From Bacteriovoracaceae bacterium UBA4097 (GTDB lineage Bacteria; Bdellovibrionota; Bacteriovoracia; Bacteriovoracales; Bacteriovoracaceae): 64,000 bases of DNA. Below are positions 50,617 through 59,150 of the stretch, piece by piece (position 1 is the stretch's first letter; every line of letters begins with the position of its first letter). The notes under the pieces were generated by a model. That model did no database searches. It was not told the DNA's origin and worked only from the letters and a program-made list of their open reading frames with translations. Where the stretch lies: positions 7,016 through 71,015 of the forward strand of contig DFXX01000044.1 in NCBI GenBank assembly GCA_002381765.1, written 5' to 3'. A program made the position numbers and the translations under genes.

Positions 50617-52371
50617 TTAAACGTCTTCAAAACGAGAATCATCTTCTAAAGGAATTGAAGTCACAAACGATGATCCCGCTGCTTTCTTTACAGGTGCCTT
50701 AAATTCATTCTTACTTGCTTGGGTCCTCAAAGGAATGACATTACTTTGATTTTTAAAAGCAGTCGGTCTTCTCTTAACGGTAACTTCTTGATCAGAAGTA
50801 ATGGCCTTCTCTCTATGTTCCCCGCCTTTGACAGTCTTTACTAGGAGCCCCACTACTGAGCGCAATGAATCTGCTTGAGCGGAAAGCTCCTCTGCCGCAC
50901 TGGCACTCTCTTCAGAGGTAGCAGCATTGCTTTGAGTGACCTGATCCAGCTGATTCATGGCCTTGGTAATCTCCTGAACCCCTTGCGCCTGCTCATGACA
51001 AGCAGTTGAGATCTCACTTGCCATTTGAGTAACACTTTTCACATTATGAACAATTTCTTCCAGGACCTTTCCACATTCACGAGCAATTTTCCCGCCGACA
51101 TCAACCTTTGTGCGACCGGAAACCACCAGACTGCCTACTTTATGTTTAGTATCATTTACGATGCCTTCTACTTTCTGAATACTGCTCTCTAACATGGAGG
51201 AAATCTCCATGGCAGCATTACCACTCATTTGTGCAAGATTACCGACTTCCTCGGCCACGACAGCAAAGCCTTTACCATGCTCACCAGCACGGGCCGCCTC
51301 CACCGAAGCATTAAAAGAGAGGAGTTTTGTTTGGAAAACAATATCATTGATGACCTTGGTCTTATCCCCAATTTCAGCAATCACTTTAACAATATCTGAA
51401 ATTTGTCTGTTACTAGCATCAATCTGCTCCATGATGGTATTGTTACTAGCACTAATATCTTCGATGGCCGAAATCATATCACTTACCACCTGTTTTCCTT
51501 TCTCCGCACTATTAGTACTACTAGCGGCAAGATCAGATGTTCTTTGAGCATTCTCAGCATTCTTCTGAACCATGGAGTTCATCTCTTCAATAGAGGAAGC
51601 CGTCTCTTCTAAAGACGCCGCTTGTTCAGTCGCGGTTTGCGAGAGCTCTTCTGAGGAAGAGGCAATTTGTTGGGCAGCACTGGTAACCTGTGTTGAGTTA
51701 TCATTGAGACTAGAGATGATACTCAAGATAGACTTATCTAAAGAGCGCAGAATCACGATGGCAAAACCAAGACCTAAAGAGATAGAAACAATACTTATAA
51801 GGCTGACAAGATTTCTTGCTGAAGCGTAATCAATATCACTTTTATGAGACTCCACCGCCATAAGTTTTTCCAGCGCCACGACTCTCCCATCCAGGATCTC
51901 TTCGATCTTCAATCTAATTTCTCGCCCCTCTGTTATACTCATCCTACTGGCTTTTTCTCTCTCGCCTTTTAACACAAGATCTTTCTCTTTATAGGTGATC
52001 TCGAGCCATTTACCATAAAGATCCATAATCAACTCTAGTCTTATTTTACCTTCTGGCGTGGTTACTTTGAGATTCTCTTTATAAAGTTCTCTAATTTCCT
52101 GATCTCTTTGCACCAGCCGCTCAGTTGTTGCTTTCATGGCTTCTGGATCATATAAACTCAAAAGATTCTTTTCATTAACCACTTGTATCAGAAAGAGTGC
52201 CTTGAGTTTATTGGCATATCCTAAACGAACGACTAAACCATCCACAATGCCATCTAAGGCATCATTAATGGAATCCATTTTAGAAAGACCCACTACAGAG
52301 ATGGAAACACAGGCAGCGATTAGTATTCCCATGATAAAATAAATTTTAGCATTCAGACTCCACTTACTCAT
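50617..52371 (-). CDS. Methyl-accepting chemotaxis protein, 4HB type (copy B)
   Basis: 584 aa, same architecture as copy A: membrane helix 1 (IYFIMGILIAACVSISVVGL), helical periplasmic sensor, membrane helix 2 (LVSLISIVSISLGLGFAIVIL) and an almost identical signalling domain. The sensor domains differ more than the cytoplasmic parts, so each receptor probably detects a different cue. C-terminal tail IPLEDDSRFEDV. It has its own terminator and a FliA-like promoter candidate at 52421-52448. Confidence 0.95.
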   Translation of the reverse strand: MSKWSLNAKIYFIMGILIAACVSISVVGLSKMDSINDALDGIVDGLVVRLGYANKLKALFLIQVVNEKNLLSLYDPEAMKATTERLVQRDQEIRELYKENLKVTTPEGKIRLELIMDLYGKWLEITYKEKDLVLKGEREKASRMSITEGREIRLKIEEILDGRVVALEKLMAVESHKSDIDYASARNLVSLISIVSISLGLGFAIVILRSLDKSILSIISSLNDNSTQVTSAAQQIASSSEELSQTATEQAASLEETASSIEEMNSMVQKNAENAQRTSDLAASSTNSAEKGKQVVSDMISAIEDISASNNTIMEQIDASNRQISDIVKVIAEIGDKTKVINDIVFQTKLLSFNASVEAARAGEHGKGFAVVAEEVGNLAQMSGNAAMEISSMLESSIQKVEGIVNDTKHKVGSLVVSGRTKVDVGGKIARECGKVLEEIVHNVKSVTQMASEISTACHEQAQGVQEITKAMNQLDQVTQSNAATSEESASAAEELSAQADSLRSVVGLLVKTVKGGEHREKAITSDQEVTVKRRPTAFKNQSNVIPLRTQASKNEFKAPVKKAAGSSFVTSIPLEDDSRFEDV

Positions 52372-52420
52372 ACAATCCTTTTTAATTTTTTAAGCAATAG
52401 CGTAATTAAGATTCACTCTA

Positions 52421-52448
52421 TATTCGGACAAAGGGGGAACTTTCTTTT
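52421..52448 (-). promoter_or_regulatory. FliA-like promoter candidate for receptor copy B
   Basis: On the minus strand: AAAA, 16 bases, TCCGAATA. Weaker than the two similar sites at 25389 and 54587 but with the same spacing. Confidence 0.3.
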
Positions 52449-52528
52449 TTAAAAAACCAAAGAATGAATAAAATCAAAATCTTCTACACATAAAACCTAA
52501 AAGCTCGAATACTTAATCTATTCTTCTT

Positions 52529-52545
52529 ATCATAATGTTTATGAT
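52529..52545. promoter_or_regulatory. Inverted repeat upstream of the KGG gene
   Basis: ATCATAA-TGT-TTATGAT, perfect 7-bp arms with a 3-base centre, about 110 bases before the mini-gene at 52655. Candidate operator in the divergent gap 52372-52654, which holds no other gene. Confidence 0.45.
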
Positions 52546-52654
52546 GAACTTTCTTAGTTTAAGAACTTCTTCATATATCTTTTAGGATGAAGTGCTTCGC
52601 GATCTTCTCTAACATGGCTAAGCTTGGCATTGGGATCAAACAAGGAGGATCACA

Positions 52655-52777
52655 ATGGCAAAACAATCGAAGACATCTAAAAGAGGATTTGCTTCAATGA
52701 ATCCGGCCAAGCAAAAAGAAATTGCAAGAAAAGGCGGACAGGCCAGTCATGGAGGGGGACGCAAGAAAGGGACTTAA
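52655..52777 (+). CDS. KGG-repeat stress mini-protein (GsiB/Con-10 type)
   Basis: 40 aa, too short for usual gene-length cut-offs, but well supported: AAGGAGGAT before ATG 52655 and a perfect terminator after the stop. The sequence contains RGFASMNPAKQKEIARKGGQ then ASHGGG, the KGG motif of small hydrophilic general-stress proteins that accumulate under desiccation or starvation. It is inserted between two receptor genes on the opposite strand. Confidence 0.88.
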   Translation: MAKQSKTSKRGFASMNPAKQKEIARKGGQASHGGGRKKGT

Positions 52778-52787
52778 AATTTTAATG

Positions 52788-52809
52788 AAGTGGGGCCGAG
52801 GCCCCACTT
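52788..52809. terminator. Strong bidirectional terminator
   Basis: Ten-bp perfect stem AAGTGGGGCC / GGCCCCACTT with a 2-base centre, followed on the plus strand by ATAATTTTTT. It ends the KGG gene and, read in reverse, the converging receptor gene at 52818. Confidence 0.9.
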
Positions 52810-52817
52810 ATAATTTT

Positions 52818-54542
52818 TTAGACCTCTTTAAAGCGACTATCATTTTCGGCAGGGATATTTCCTGCAAAGACAGAAGTTTTTTTATGGTTCTTTTTTGGAA
52901 TTTCAATTTTTCTTACTCTCTGCTGTTGCAAAGAAATAACATTTTGCATAGAACCTCTGACAGGAGTTGACTCATTTTCATTCTTTCCTTCACCACCATG
53001 AATGGTTGTTTGCAGAATCTTAACGACGGAACGTAAACTATCCGCTTTTGATGATAATTCTTCCGCTGAGCTGGCCGCTTCTTCCGAGGTCGCGGCATTG
53101 GTTTGAGTCACTTGATCTAACTGACTCATGGCCTTGGTGATCTCCTGAACTCCCTGCGCCTGCTCCTGGCAGGCGGTTGAAATCTCTCCCGCCATTTGGG
53201 TTACACTATTCACATTGTGAACAATTTCCTCGAACACTTGACCACACTCTTTAGCGATCTTACCACCTGCCTCAACTTTACTTTTTCCAACAGTTACTAA
53301 ACTGCTGACCTTTTGTTTGGTTTCATTAACTATATCCTCAACCTTCTTGATACTATCCTCAAGCATGGATGAAATTTCCATCGCCGCATTCCCACTCATT
53401 TGGGCCAAACTTCCTACTTCCTGGGCCACGACAGCAAATCCTTTACCATGTTCTCCCGCGCGAGCAGCTTCAACCGAAGCATTAAAGGAAAGAAGTTTGG
53501 TTTGGAAGACGATATCATTGATGACCTTGGTCTTCTCTCCTATCTCAGAAATGACATTCACGATTTCTGAAATTTTACGATTACTATCATCGATCTGCAC
53601 CATGATGGTATTATTGCTGGCACTGATATCATCGATGGCGGAGATCATGTCTTTGATGACTTTTTGGCCTTTTTCAGCTGTGATACTACTGCTATGGGAG
53701 AGATCAGATGTTCTCTGAGCATTCTCGGCATTTTTCTGAACCATTGAATTCATCTCTTCGATGGAAGCCGCTGTCTCTTCCAGGGATGCTGCTTGTTCGG
53801 TGGCGGCCTGAGAGAGCTCCTCAGAAGAAGAAGCAATCTGTTGAGCCGCACTGGTAACTTCATTGGAGTTATCTGACAGACTCGCTATCACCTGGCCCAT
53901 TACCTTTGCTAATGCTCTTAATACAAAATAGGAAAGACCGAGCGAGAGACATATACTGACCGAACTAATAAGCAGTAAAAAACTGCGAGAGTTTCGGTAT
54001 AATTCATCTGAATTCTTTACCGTTGTATTCACTAACTCGACATTAACATCCATTATCTCTTTGAGTTTAGCTTCGATGGTTCTTCTAAGATTTCTGCCTT
54101 CTACCTTGGAAAGCTCCTTTGCCTCTGAAAGCTTATTCTGTTGAACAAGAACTTTAACTTTATTATTTAAAGCGAGAAACTCCTTATAGGAGGCCATAAA
54201 TGATTTTAAATTTTCCTGATTTTTAACGATGAGATTAGGAAGAACTTCATTGTAGATTTTCATCACCGTCGCTTCGAGATCATTAAACCGTGTTACAAAC
54301 TCCTGCCTCTCTCCTTCGGTGTCTGAATCCAGATAATTTTTTTCACTAATCATTTGTAAAAAATAATTGGCCTGGATATCCATTAACATCTTCTGTCTTT
54401 TCACTGGCCCACTCGTCATCTTTAGCATGCTCTCATTGAGTGAGCCCAGCTTATCGATGGAGAGGTAGGTTATAGAGGCAGCGGCCAAGATCATTATCCC
54501 TAACAGCAGATAGATCTTCGTATTGAGACTCCAATTTTTCAT
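52818..54542 (-). CDS. Methyl-accepting chemotaxis protein, 4HB type (copy C)
   Basis: 574 aa with the same layout as copies A and B: membrane helix 1 (IYLLLGIMILAAASITYL), helical periplasmic sensor, membrane helix 2 (SFLLLISSVSICLSLGLSYFVL) and a shared signalling tip (QTKLLSFNASVEAARAG). Here the tip continues [17 protein letters not shown]-terminal tail IPAENDSRFKEV. It is the most divergent of the three. A FliA-like site lies at 54587-54614. Confidence 0.95.
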   Translation of the reverse strand: MKNWSLNTKIYLLLGIMILAAASITYLSIDKLGSLNESMLKMTSGPVKRQKMLMDIQANYFLQMISEKNYLDSDTEGERQEFVTRFNDLEATVMKIYNEVLPNLIVKNQENLKSFMASYKEFLALNNKVKVLVQQNKLSEAKELSKVEGRNLRRTIEAKLKEIMDVNVELVNTTVKNSDELYRNSRSFLLLISSVSICLSLGLSYFVLRALAKVMGQVIASLSDNSNEVTSAAQQIASSSEELSQAATEQAASLEETAASIEEMNSMVQKNAENAQRTSDLSHSSSITAEKGQKVIKDMISAIDDISASNNTIMVQIDDSNRKISEIVNVISEIGEKTKVINDIVFQTKLLSFNASVEAARAGEHGKGFAVVAQEVGSLAQMSGNAAMEISSMLEDSIKKVEDIVNETKQKVSSLVTVGKSKVEAGGKIAKECGQVFEEIVHNVNSVTQMAGEISTACQEQAQGVQEITKAMSQLDQVTQTNAATSEEAASSAEELSSKADSLRSVVKILQTTIHGGEGKNENESTPVRGSMQNVISLQQQRVRKIEIPKKNHKKTSVFAGNIPAENDSRFKEV

Positions 54543-54586
54543 AGCCCGTATTCCTTTGTGTTGCTGCTAAATCATTTACAAAGGAC

Positions 54587-54614
54587 TTTTCGGTTCGATC
54601 TTAAGGTATACTTA
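54587..54614 (-). promoter_or_regulatory. FliA-like promoter candidate for receptor copy C
   Basis: On the minus strand: TAAG, 16 bases, ACCGAAAA, the same layout as at 25389-25416. About 45 bases before ATG 54542. Confidence 0.4.
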
Positions 54615-54696
54615 AGCTTAAAAATAATAATTTCAATAACATGATCGAGATCAAGAATTAAGTTGTGTAATATGAGAATGAGAATTTTAGCAGGAA

Positions 54697-54732
54697 AACA
54701 AACTAACCCTGAAGGCTCAGGGTTAGTTTGTT
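54697..54732 (-). terminator. Long terminator hairpin after nrfA
   Basis: A 16-bp perfect stem (54697-54712 with 54717-54732) and loop of four bases, followed by T residues on the minus strand. It lies 12 bases after the nrfA stop. Confidence 0.9.
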
Positions 54733-54744
54733 AAAGTTTTTAGG

Positions 54745-56097
54745 CTATTTACTTAAGATCAATTCACCTTCACGGATCTTATCCATCGCATTTACAATCA
54801 AGCGGGCCGCTTCCTGAGGAGCATGGAAGCCGAAGGAGTTCTCAGCCTCGATGAAATCGATCAAGAACTGAGCTTCTCTTTGAGCAACCAGCGCCTTATC
54901 AATTTTCTTCTGATCTAACTTCTTCGCCTGGGCTTCTTTAATATTATCCATAAAGACCATAAGTGCATCCATGGCCTTCTTTCTCATCTCTAGGTGACGA
55001 GACTGAATAGTGTGCACTCTTTCTTTCAACTCTTCTTCAGGAGCATGGTGACAAGTCTGACAAGATTTATTCACATTTAGCATCGGACTTCGCACATGGT
55101 GATTAGTGATCTTCATCGCACCTACACGCTCATAAGGCATGTGACAATCGGTACAAGAAACACCGGCCTTGGCGTGGGTACCCTGGCTAAAGAGCTCAAA
55201 CTCGGGATGCTGGGCCTTCAAGGCAGGGGCTCCGGTTTCAGCATGCTTCCAGTCGATATGACCATTTTCACGGTAGTATTCTAAGATCTGATCGCCTTTA
55301 ATCCCTTTATCCCATGGGTAAGTCAGAGTTTTCTCTTTCCCCTTAAAGTAGTACTCGACGTGACATTGGGCACAGACAAAGGTTCGCATTTCCTGCTTGG
55401 AAGCATCTCTATTCACATCGTAATCATGAACCCCAGTGGTCTTCTTATAGGCCTTAATCCCTTCCATAAAGGCGGGCTTAGTTATTCTGAGTTCCATGGT
55501 CTTTGGATTATGACAATCGATACAGCTTACTGGATGTTTTACATTGGCGCGGGCCTCGAGATAAGGCATTTTATTTATGGCATGGAATCCTTTATAAAGA
55601 TCCCCTTCTCCCAGCTTCATCATCGGAACATAGGTGGAAGCATGACAGTTAATACAGGCTCCTGGCTGAGAAACAAATTCCTGCCGCTTAGTAAATTCCT
55701 GGTCGATAAGCATATAGGCATGGCCTCTTTCTTCCCGGAAATCATGAGAGAAAGCATAACCGGCCCACATTCTTTTTAACTGAGGATCTTCTTCCAGTCG
55801 GGATTGAGAAACCACACTTCTTGGATCGGCCTTATCAGGGGTACGGGGCACGGCTTCCGATCCACCATACCGAGTTCTCTGCTGATCCACAGTACGCAGA
55901 TAAGAATCATACTGATGGGGAAAATTCTTACCCCAAACAGCAGGATCATCTTCCATATCGGTGATCTCTACCACCTTGAAGAATGTGTTCTTGGATTCAT
56001 TCTTTTTCTCATAAATATTTATGAGAAGAAAACCGACAACACTTCCTACAACGGCTGTCAGTAGAATTAATGAAATTAGCTTCCCTTTCGAAGTCAT
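54745..56097 (-). CDS. nrfA: Cytochrome c nitrite reductase NrfA (all-CxxCH form)
   Basis: 450 aa periplasmic pentaheme enzyme reducing nitrite to ammonium with six electrons. It has an N-terminal hydrophobic signal/anchor (about 7-28). Five heme motifs: CINCH (148), CIDCH (192), CAQCH (242), CTDCH (315) and CQTCH (346). The first is the active-site heme, which in E. coli is CxxCK; here it is CxxCH, the variant of a distinct NrfA clade. Active-site Arg (about 124, in ERGHAY), Tyr (VEYYF, 249/250) and His (GTHAKAGVSC, 308) are in place. Forms an operon with nrfH, 19 bases downstream of it. Confidence 0.95.
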   Translation of the reverse strand: MTSKGKLISLILLTAVVGSVVGFLLINIYEKKNESKNTFFKVVEITDMEDDPAVWGKNFPHQYDSYLRTVDQQRTRYGGSEAVPRTPDKADPRSVVSQSRLEEDPQLKRMWAGYAFSHDFREERGHAYMLIDQEFTKRQEFVSQPGACINCHASTYVPMMKLGEGDLYKGFHAINKMPYLEARANVKHPVSCIDCHNPKTMELRITKPAFMEGIKAYKKTTGVHDYDVNRDASKQEMRTFVCAQCHVEYYFKGKEKTLTYPWDKGIKGDQILEYYRENGHIDWKHAETGAPALKAQHPEFELFSQGTHAKAGVSCTDCHMPYERVGAMKITNHHVRSPMLNVNKSCQTCHHAPEEELKERVHTIQSRHLEMRKKAMDALMVFMDNIKEAQAKKLDQKKIDKALVAQREAQFLIDFIEAENSFGFHAPQEAARLIVNAMDKIREGELILSK

Positions 56098-56116
56098 ATA
56101 TTTTTCCCCTTATTAC

Positions 56117-56569
56117 TTAATGAGTATGTCCTACGGCCTTATGACAATGTACACATGATTTTCCATCATCAGTGGCCTCCTGATGAAGAGTCGAATTCAT
56201 GAGTCCAGAATGACATTTAAAGCAGGCATTCATGCTTATATCAAAATTATGGCCTCTAATTCTAATGGGGTCCTTGAAGTCACCAGTGGTAAACTTCAGA
56301 GAATGCCAGAAGCCATTCTCCATTTTATTAAAATACTTCAAATAGACATTTTCCGGAGTATGGCAGGAATTACATGTTGCCACGTTATGATGGCTAGACC
56401 TGCTCCAGCTCTCATATTGGTCTCGCATAATATGGCAATTCACACATGCCTTGGGATCATCCGAGAGATAGGAATATCCCTTACCATAGATGAAGGTATA
56501 GGAACCCAATCCTAAGACTAGGCCGATCAGGCAGGCAAGAACAACAAGAAGAGAAACCTTTTTAACCAT
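56117..56569 (-). CDS. nrfH: NrfH tetraheme quinol dehydrogenase
   Basis: 150 aa of the NapC/NirT family. ATG 56569 is chosen because AGAGGA lies just upstream; ATG 56587 would add six residues. One N-terminal membrane helix (VSLLVVLACLIGLVLGLGSY), then four heme motifs: CVNCH, CNSCH, CFKCH and CVHCH. It oxidises menaquinol and hands electrons to NrfA. The gene order nrfH-nrfA is the usual one outside enterobacteria. Confidence 0.95.
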   Translation of the reverse strand: MVKKVSLLVVLACLIGLVLGLGSYTFIYGKGYSYLSDDPKACVNCHIMRDQYESWSRSSHHNVATCNSCHTPENVYLKYFNKMENGFWHSLKFTTGDFKDPIRIRGHNFDISMNACFKCHSGLMNSTLHQEATDDGKSCVHCHKAVGHTH

Positions 56570-56627
56570 ATAAAATCCTCTGCCCATTAACCTAAAACAA
56601 AAAACACCTTTTATGAAGAACTAATTA

Positions 56628-56655
56628 TAACTCAGAGTTACTAAGGCGGCGCCTT
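56628..56655. promoter_or_regulatory. Paired palindromes between nrfH and the divergent gene
   Basis: TAACTC-A-GAGTTA (56628-56640) and AAGGCG-G-CGCCTT (56643-56655), both perfect with one central base and only two bases apart. They lie in the divergent intergenic region and could bind a regulator of nrfHA. Confidence 0.45.
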
Positions 56656-56703
56656 TGAAAAAGCTGATATTGATGAGGTAATTTAATGATCGGAGGTATC
56701 TTT

Positions 56704-56928
56704 ATGGAGCAGCAACCTATAATTGAAGAGATCGATTTCACCTGTTGGTGGGAAGGTCAAACTGAAGAAGATGGAAAAGACATCAAGGCCTTAAATAAAG
56801 AAGAAGCCGCCAGGATGGCGGTTGATATCTGGCGGCATGAAAAACTTAAGGAGCTCGGCGCGGGTCCCCTTACCGTTTTTATAAAAGACCCCGAGGGCCA
56901 TGTGTCAAAGATCCAAGTCAATAGTTAA
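56704..56928 (+). CDS. Small acidic protein, unknown function
   Basis: 74 aa from ATG 56704, with GGAGG seven bases upstream. It begins MEQQPIIEEIDFTCWWEGQ, then a charged helix (DGKDIKALNKEEAARMAVDI) and ends GPLTVFIKDPEGHVSKIQV. Predicted as a small alpha/beta cytosolic protein. No family is recognised. The next gene begins at the base after its stop, so it is likely a partner of that methyltransferase. Confidence 0.7.
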   Translation: MEQQPIIEEIDFTCWWEGQTEEDGKDIKALNKEEAARMAVDIWRHEKLKELGAGPLTVFIKDPEGHVSKIQVNS

Positions 56929-57753
56929 GTGAACTACAAGGATTATCAGGAAGAATTCCTGAACAAACTGAGTGGGATTTCGGAAAAGAGCAAAGAAGCT
57001 TTTCTTAAGCTTCCCCGGCACCTCTTTATCAAAAGATTCTCATTGGATGGGGAGAGATGGGTGAATCTCAGTTTTGAGAACCGAGATTTTCACCTGCCTC
57101 TTCTCTACTCAGACCGGCCACTGCTGCTTTTTGACAATCGCGCCCAAGTCTCCACCATCTCCCGGCCATCCTTAGTCCTAAGAATGCTCGATCTCTTAGA
57201 TCTCATAAAAGGGCATAAGGTCTTTGAGTTAGGCAGTGGAAGTGGATGGAATGCGGCCCTTATGGGTGAGATAGTAGGAAAGGAAGGTCTTGTGATGAGT
57301 TTTGAGATCATCGATGAGATGGCCCGATTAGCAGAAGAAAACATTAATCACTTCGATCTTCCGCAAGTAAAGATTCTTACTTTTGATGGAGCTCTTGGTT
57401 ATGAAGATGAAGCTCCCTATGATCGGGGTATCTTTACCGCAGGGGCCAATGATATCCCTCGCATCTTTTTTGATCAGATAAAAGAAGGCGGTAAACTTTT
57501 ATTCGTGCTGCACACACCCACTCAAGGCGATCTCCTCTTAGTGCTCAGGAAAAAAAGTGGTCATTTTGAAGAAGAACAAAGAGTTCGTTGCCAATTTGTC
57601 CCTCTTACCGGATCACATGCGGGAGATGATCATAATGAATTAGATAAGCTTGTCTCAGTAGGAAAACTCAAGATCTATCCCAAAGATGAACTTCCTAACT
57701 TAGATAAAAGAGAGAGATATATCCAAGGGCCAAGTTCTCATTTCGTTTTCTGA
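56929..57753 (+). CDS. Protein-L-isoaspartate O-methyltransferase-like protein
   Basis: 274 aa starting with GTG directly after the preceding TAA. It shows the PCMT pattern: RHLFIKRF near the N-terminus, the aligning loop STISRPSLVLRMLDLL, the SAM-binding motif KVFELGSGSGWNAALM and TAGANDIPRIFFDQIKEGG. The family repairs isoaspartyl residues. It is longer than E. coli Pcm (208 aa), with about 60 extra C-terminal residues. The catalytic Ser/Thr of canonical Pcm appears as STIS in the loop. Confidence 0.85.
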   Translation: MNYKDYQEEFLNKLSGISEKSKEAFLKLPRHLFIKRFSLDGERWVNLSFENRDFHLPLLYSDRPLLLFDNRAQVSTISRPSLVLRMLDLLDLIKGHKVFELGSGSGWNAALMGEIVGKEGLVMSFEIIDEMARLAEENINHFDLPQVKILTFDGALGYEDEAPYDRGIFTAGANDIPRIFFDQIKEGGKLLFVLHTPTQGDLLLVLRKKSGHFEEEQRVRCQFVPLTGSHAGDDHNELDKLVSVGKLKIYPKDELPNLDKRERYIQGPSSHFVF

Positions 57754-57756
57754 AAT

Positions 57757-57788
57757 AAAAATGGCCATCGATGAAGATGACCATTTTT
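57757..57788 (+). terminator. Rho-independent terminator
   Basis: AAAAATGG / CCATTTTT outer stem with an inner CATC/GATG pair, ending in a run of nine T residues. It follows the methyltransferase stop. The remaining gap to 58037 shows no gene. Confidence 0.8.
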
Positions 57789-58037
57789 TTTTCCATTTGC
57801 TTTCTGAATTGGGTCCAACCCTTTTCTTCTTGCATCTGGTTAGAAACATCATAACAAAAGCTCAGCAAGAAAGCAGATCATTTAAACTTAATGCTTTTTA
57901 AGATAAACTTCAGAAGACTTTGATTCCCGCCATGCAATGGCCAGATAAATTCTGACTTAATTTTATTGCTCAAGTTTGAAGAACGCCCGCCGTCAGCACT
58001 ACAACATTGCCAGTTCTCATTCCCACGGAGGTTACTG

Positions 58038-59102
58038 GTGACATCAACAATTACGGCCCTTACACTCGGTTCTCTTCTTCTTCTCAATGCCTGTGGTTCT
58101 GCCTCTGACAACCCTGACTTTGATGCAAAGTTTGCCATGCCCTTGGATTCAGGGGATACCAAGTTCAGCTCACTTCCCTTAGAAGCCTCGGTTGAGACCG
58201 AAACCAAGTTCTGGTCAGGAGATCATTGGCCTCTTAGAAAAGGTCTTATCAATAGAAGATGGGCCTCACCCTGGCAGGATGCTTTTGATACACATTCACC
58301 AACAAAAACCGAAATTAGTTATATGAGTGAAGCAGATATTGCTCAGCTAGCTCCCAGTGAAAAGTATGATCTTCTTATGGGCCAATACGAATACCCTTTA
58401 AAGAAAGAAGTCAGTAGCAAGGCCAATGCGATTGCACTCAATTGGGAAGGAATTGGTAACGGTTGGGCGGCTGCTAGCGCCAACCATGACGAGCCAACAC
58501 CTAAAGTATTAACCAATCCGGATGGGATCAATATTCCCTTTGGCACATCTGACATCAAGGCACTACTTAGCTATTACTACGCGAACTTTCACACCACTTC
58601 CATCCCTCAGCTGGGAACTCGTTGTGAAGATCCTTATGGATCGGATGAGGCCGCAGCTGAATGCAATGATGATCTAACCGCCGCAAGTTTTCATATCGCT
58701 CTTGCAAATAGGATCGGGAAGAATAAACGCAGTATCTTTGCCGATATCGATCGGTACAAGGACGTCTGGAATCATCCTATTCATTCCTATAAGAGTGAAG
58801 TCATGGAAGAGAACGAGCCTACTTCGGGAGCTCCTGCAGGAACTGTGAAAACTCTTACTATTCAAACTCGAATTTCTTATCCAGACAAAACCAACCACAA
58901 CTCGTGGGAGCCCATGAAAAGTAGTTGGCATCAGTCTACGGTAAGACGTGTTTACAGCTATGAGCTTCACTTAAACAGAGACGGAAATATCATTGGCAGT
59001 AAGTGGAGATCCAGTGATCGACCGGATTTTTTATGGGGCATGGATAAGGTTAATGAGTTTAAAGGATATCTATCAGAGCTGAATAAACTAGTTAATGATT
59101 AG
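58038..59102 (+). CDS. Transglutaminase-elicitor-like lipoprotein, catalytic Cys apparently lost
   Basis: 354 aa from GTG 58038, set by GGAGG six bases upstream and the lipobox that follows (TALTLGSLLLLNAC). The body follows the transglutaminase-elicitor family pattern: NWEGIGNGWAAAS, DEP, DIKALLSYYYAN, CNDDLTAASFHIALANRIG and KDVWNHPIHSYK. The His and Asp of the expected triad are present, but the Cys position (WxGxC) is Gly (GGT, one base from TGT). It may be a binding protein or a degenerate enzyme. It would be attached to the envelope facing the periplasm or outside. Confidence 0.65.
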   Translation: MTSTITALTLGSLLLLNACGSASDNPDFDAKFAMPLDSGDTKFSSLPLEASVETETKFWSGDHWPLRKGLINRRWASPWQDAFDTHSPTKTEISYMSEADIAQLAPSEKYDLLMGQYEYPLKKEVSSKANAIALNWEGIGNGWAAASANHDEPTPKVLTNPDGINIPFGTSDIKALLSYYYANFHTTSIPQLGTRCEDPYGSDEAAAECNDDLTAASFHIALANRIGKNKRSIFADIDRYKDVWNHPIHSYKSEVMEENEPTSGAPAGTVKTLTIQTRISYPDKTNHNSWEPMKSSWHQSTVRRVYSYELHLNRDGNIIGSKWRSSDRPDFLWGMDKVNEFKGYLSELNKLVND

Positions 59103-59112
59103 ATAAAAAAAA

Positions 59113-59131
59113 GGCCACCCATCGGGTGGCC
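59113..59131 (-). terminator. Terminator for the small secreted-protein gene
   Basis: GGCCACCC / GGGTGGCC with a 3-base loop; on the minus strand it is followed by eight T residues. It ends the gene at 59151-59303 and may also act on the converging lipoprotein gene. Confidence 0.85.
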
Positions 59132-59150
59132 AGTCCTTAGAGTCAAAAAT

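Noticed and set aside
53317..53718. 133-codon open frame on the plus strand, with a similar one at 51194-51547
   Set aside because: Both are antisense images of the conserved receptor signalling domain; their similarity to each other only reflects the paralogous receptors.
54595..54614. CTTAAGGTATACTTAAG palindrome as an operator
   Set aside because: AT-rich and overlapping the promoter candidate; no second copy was found to support a regulator, so only the promoter is listed.
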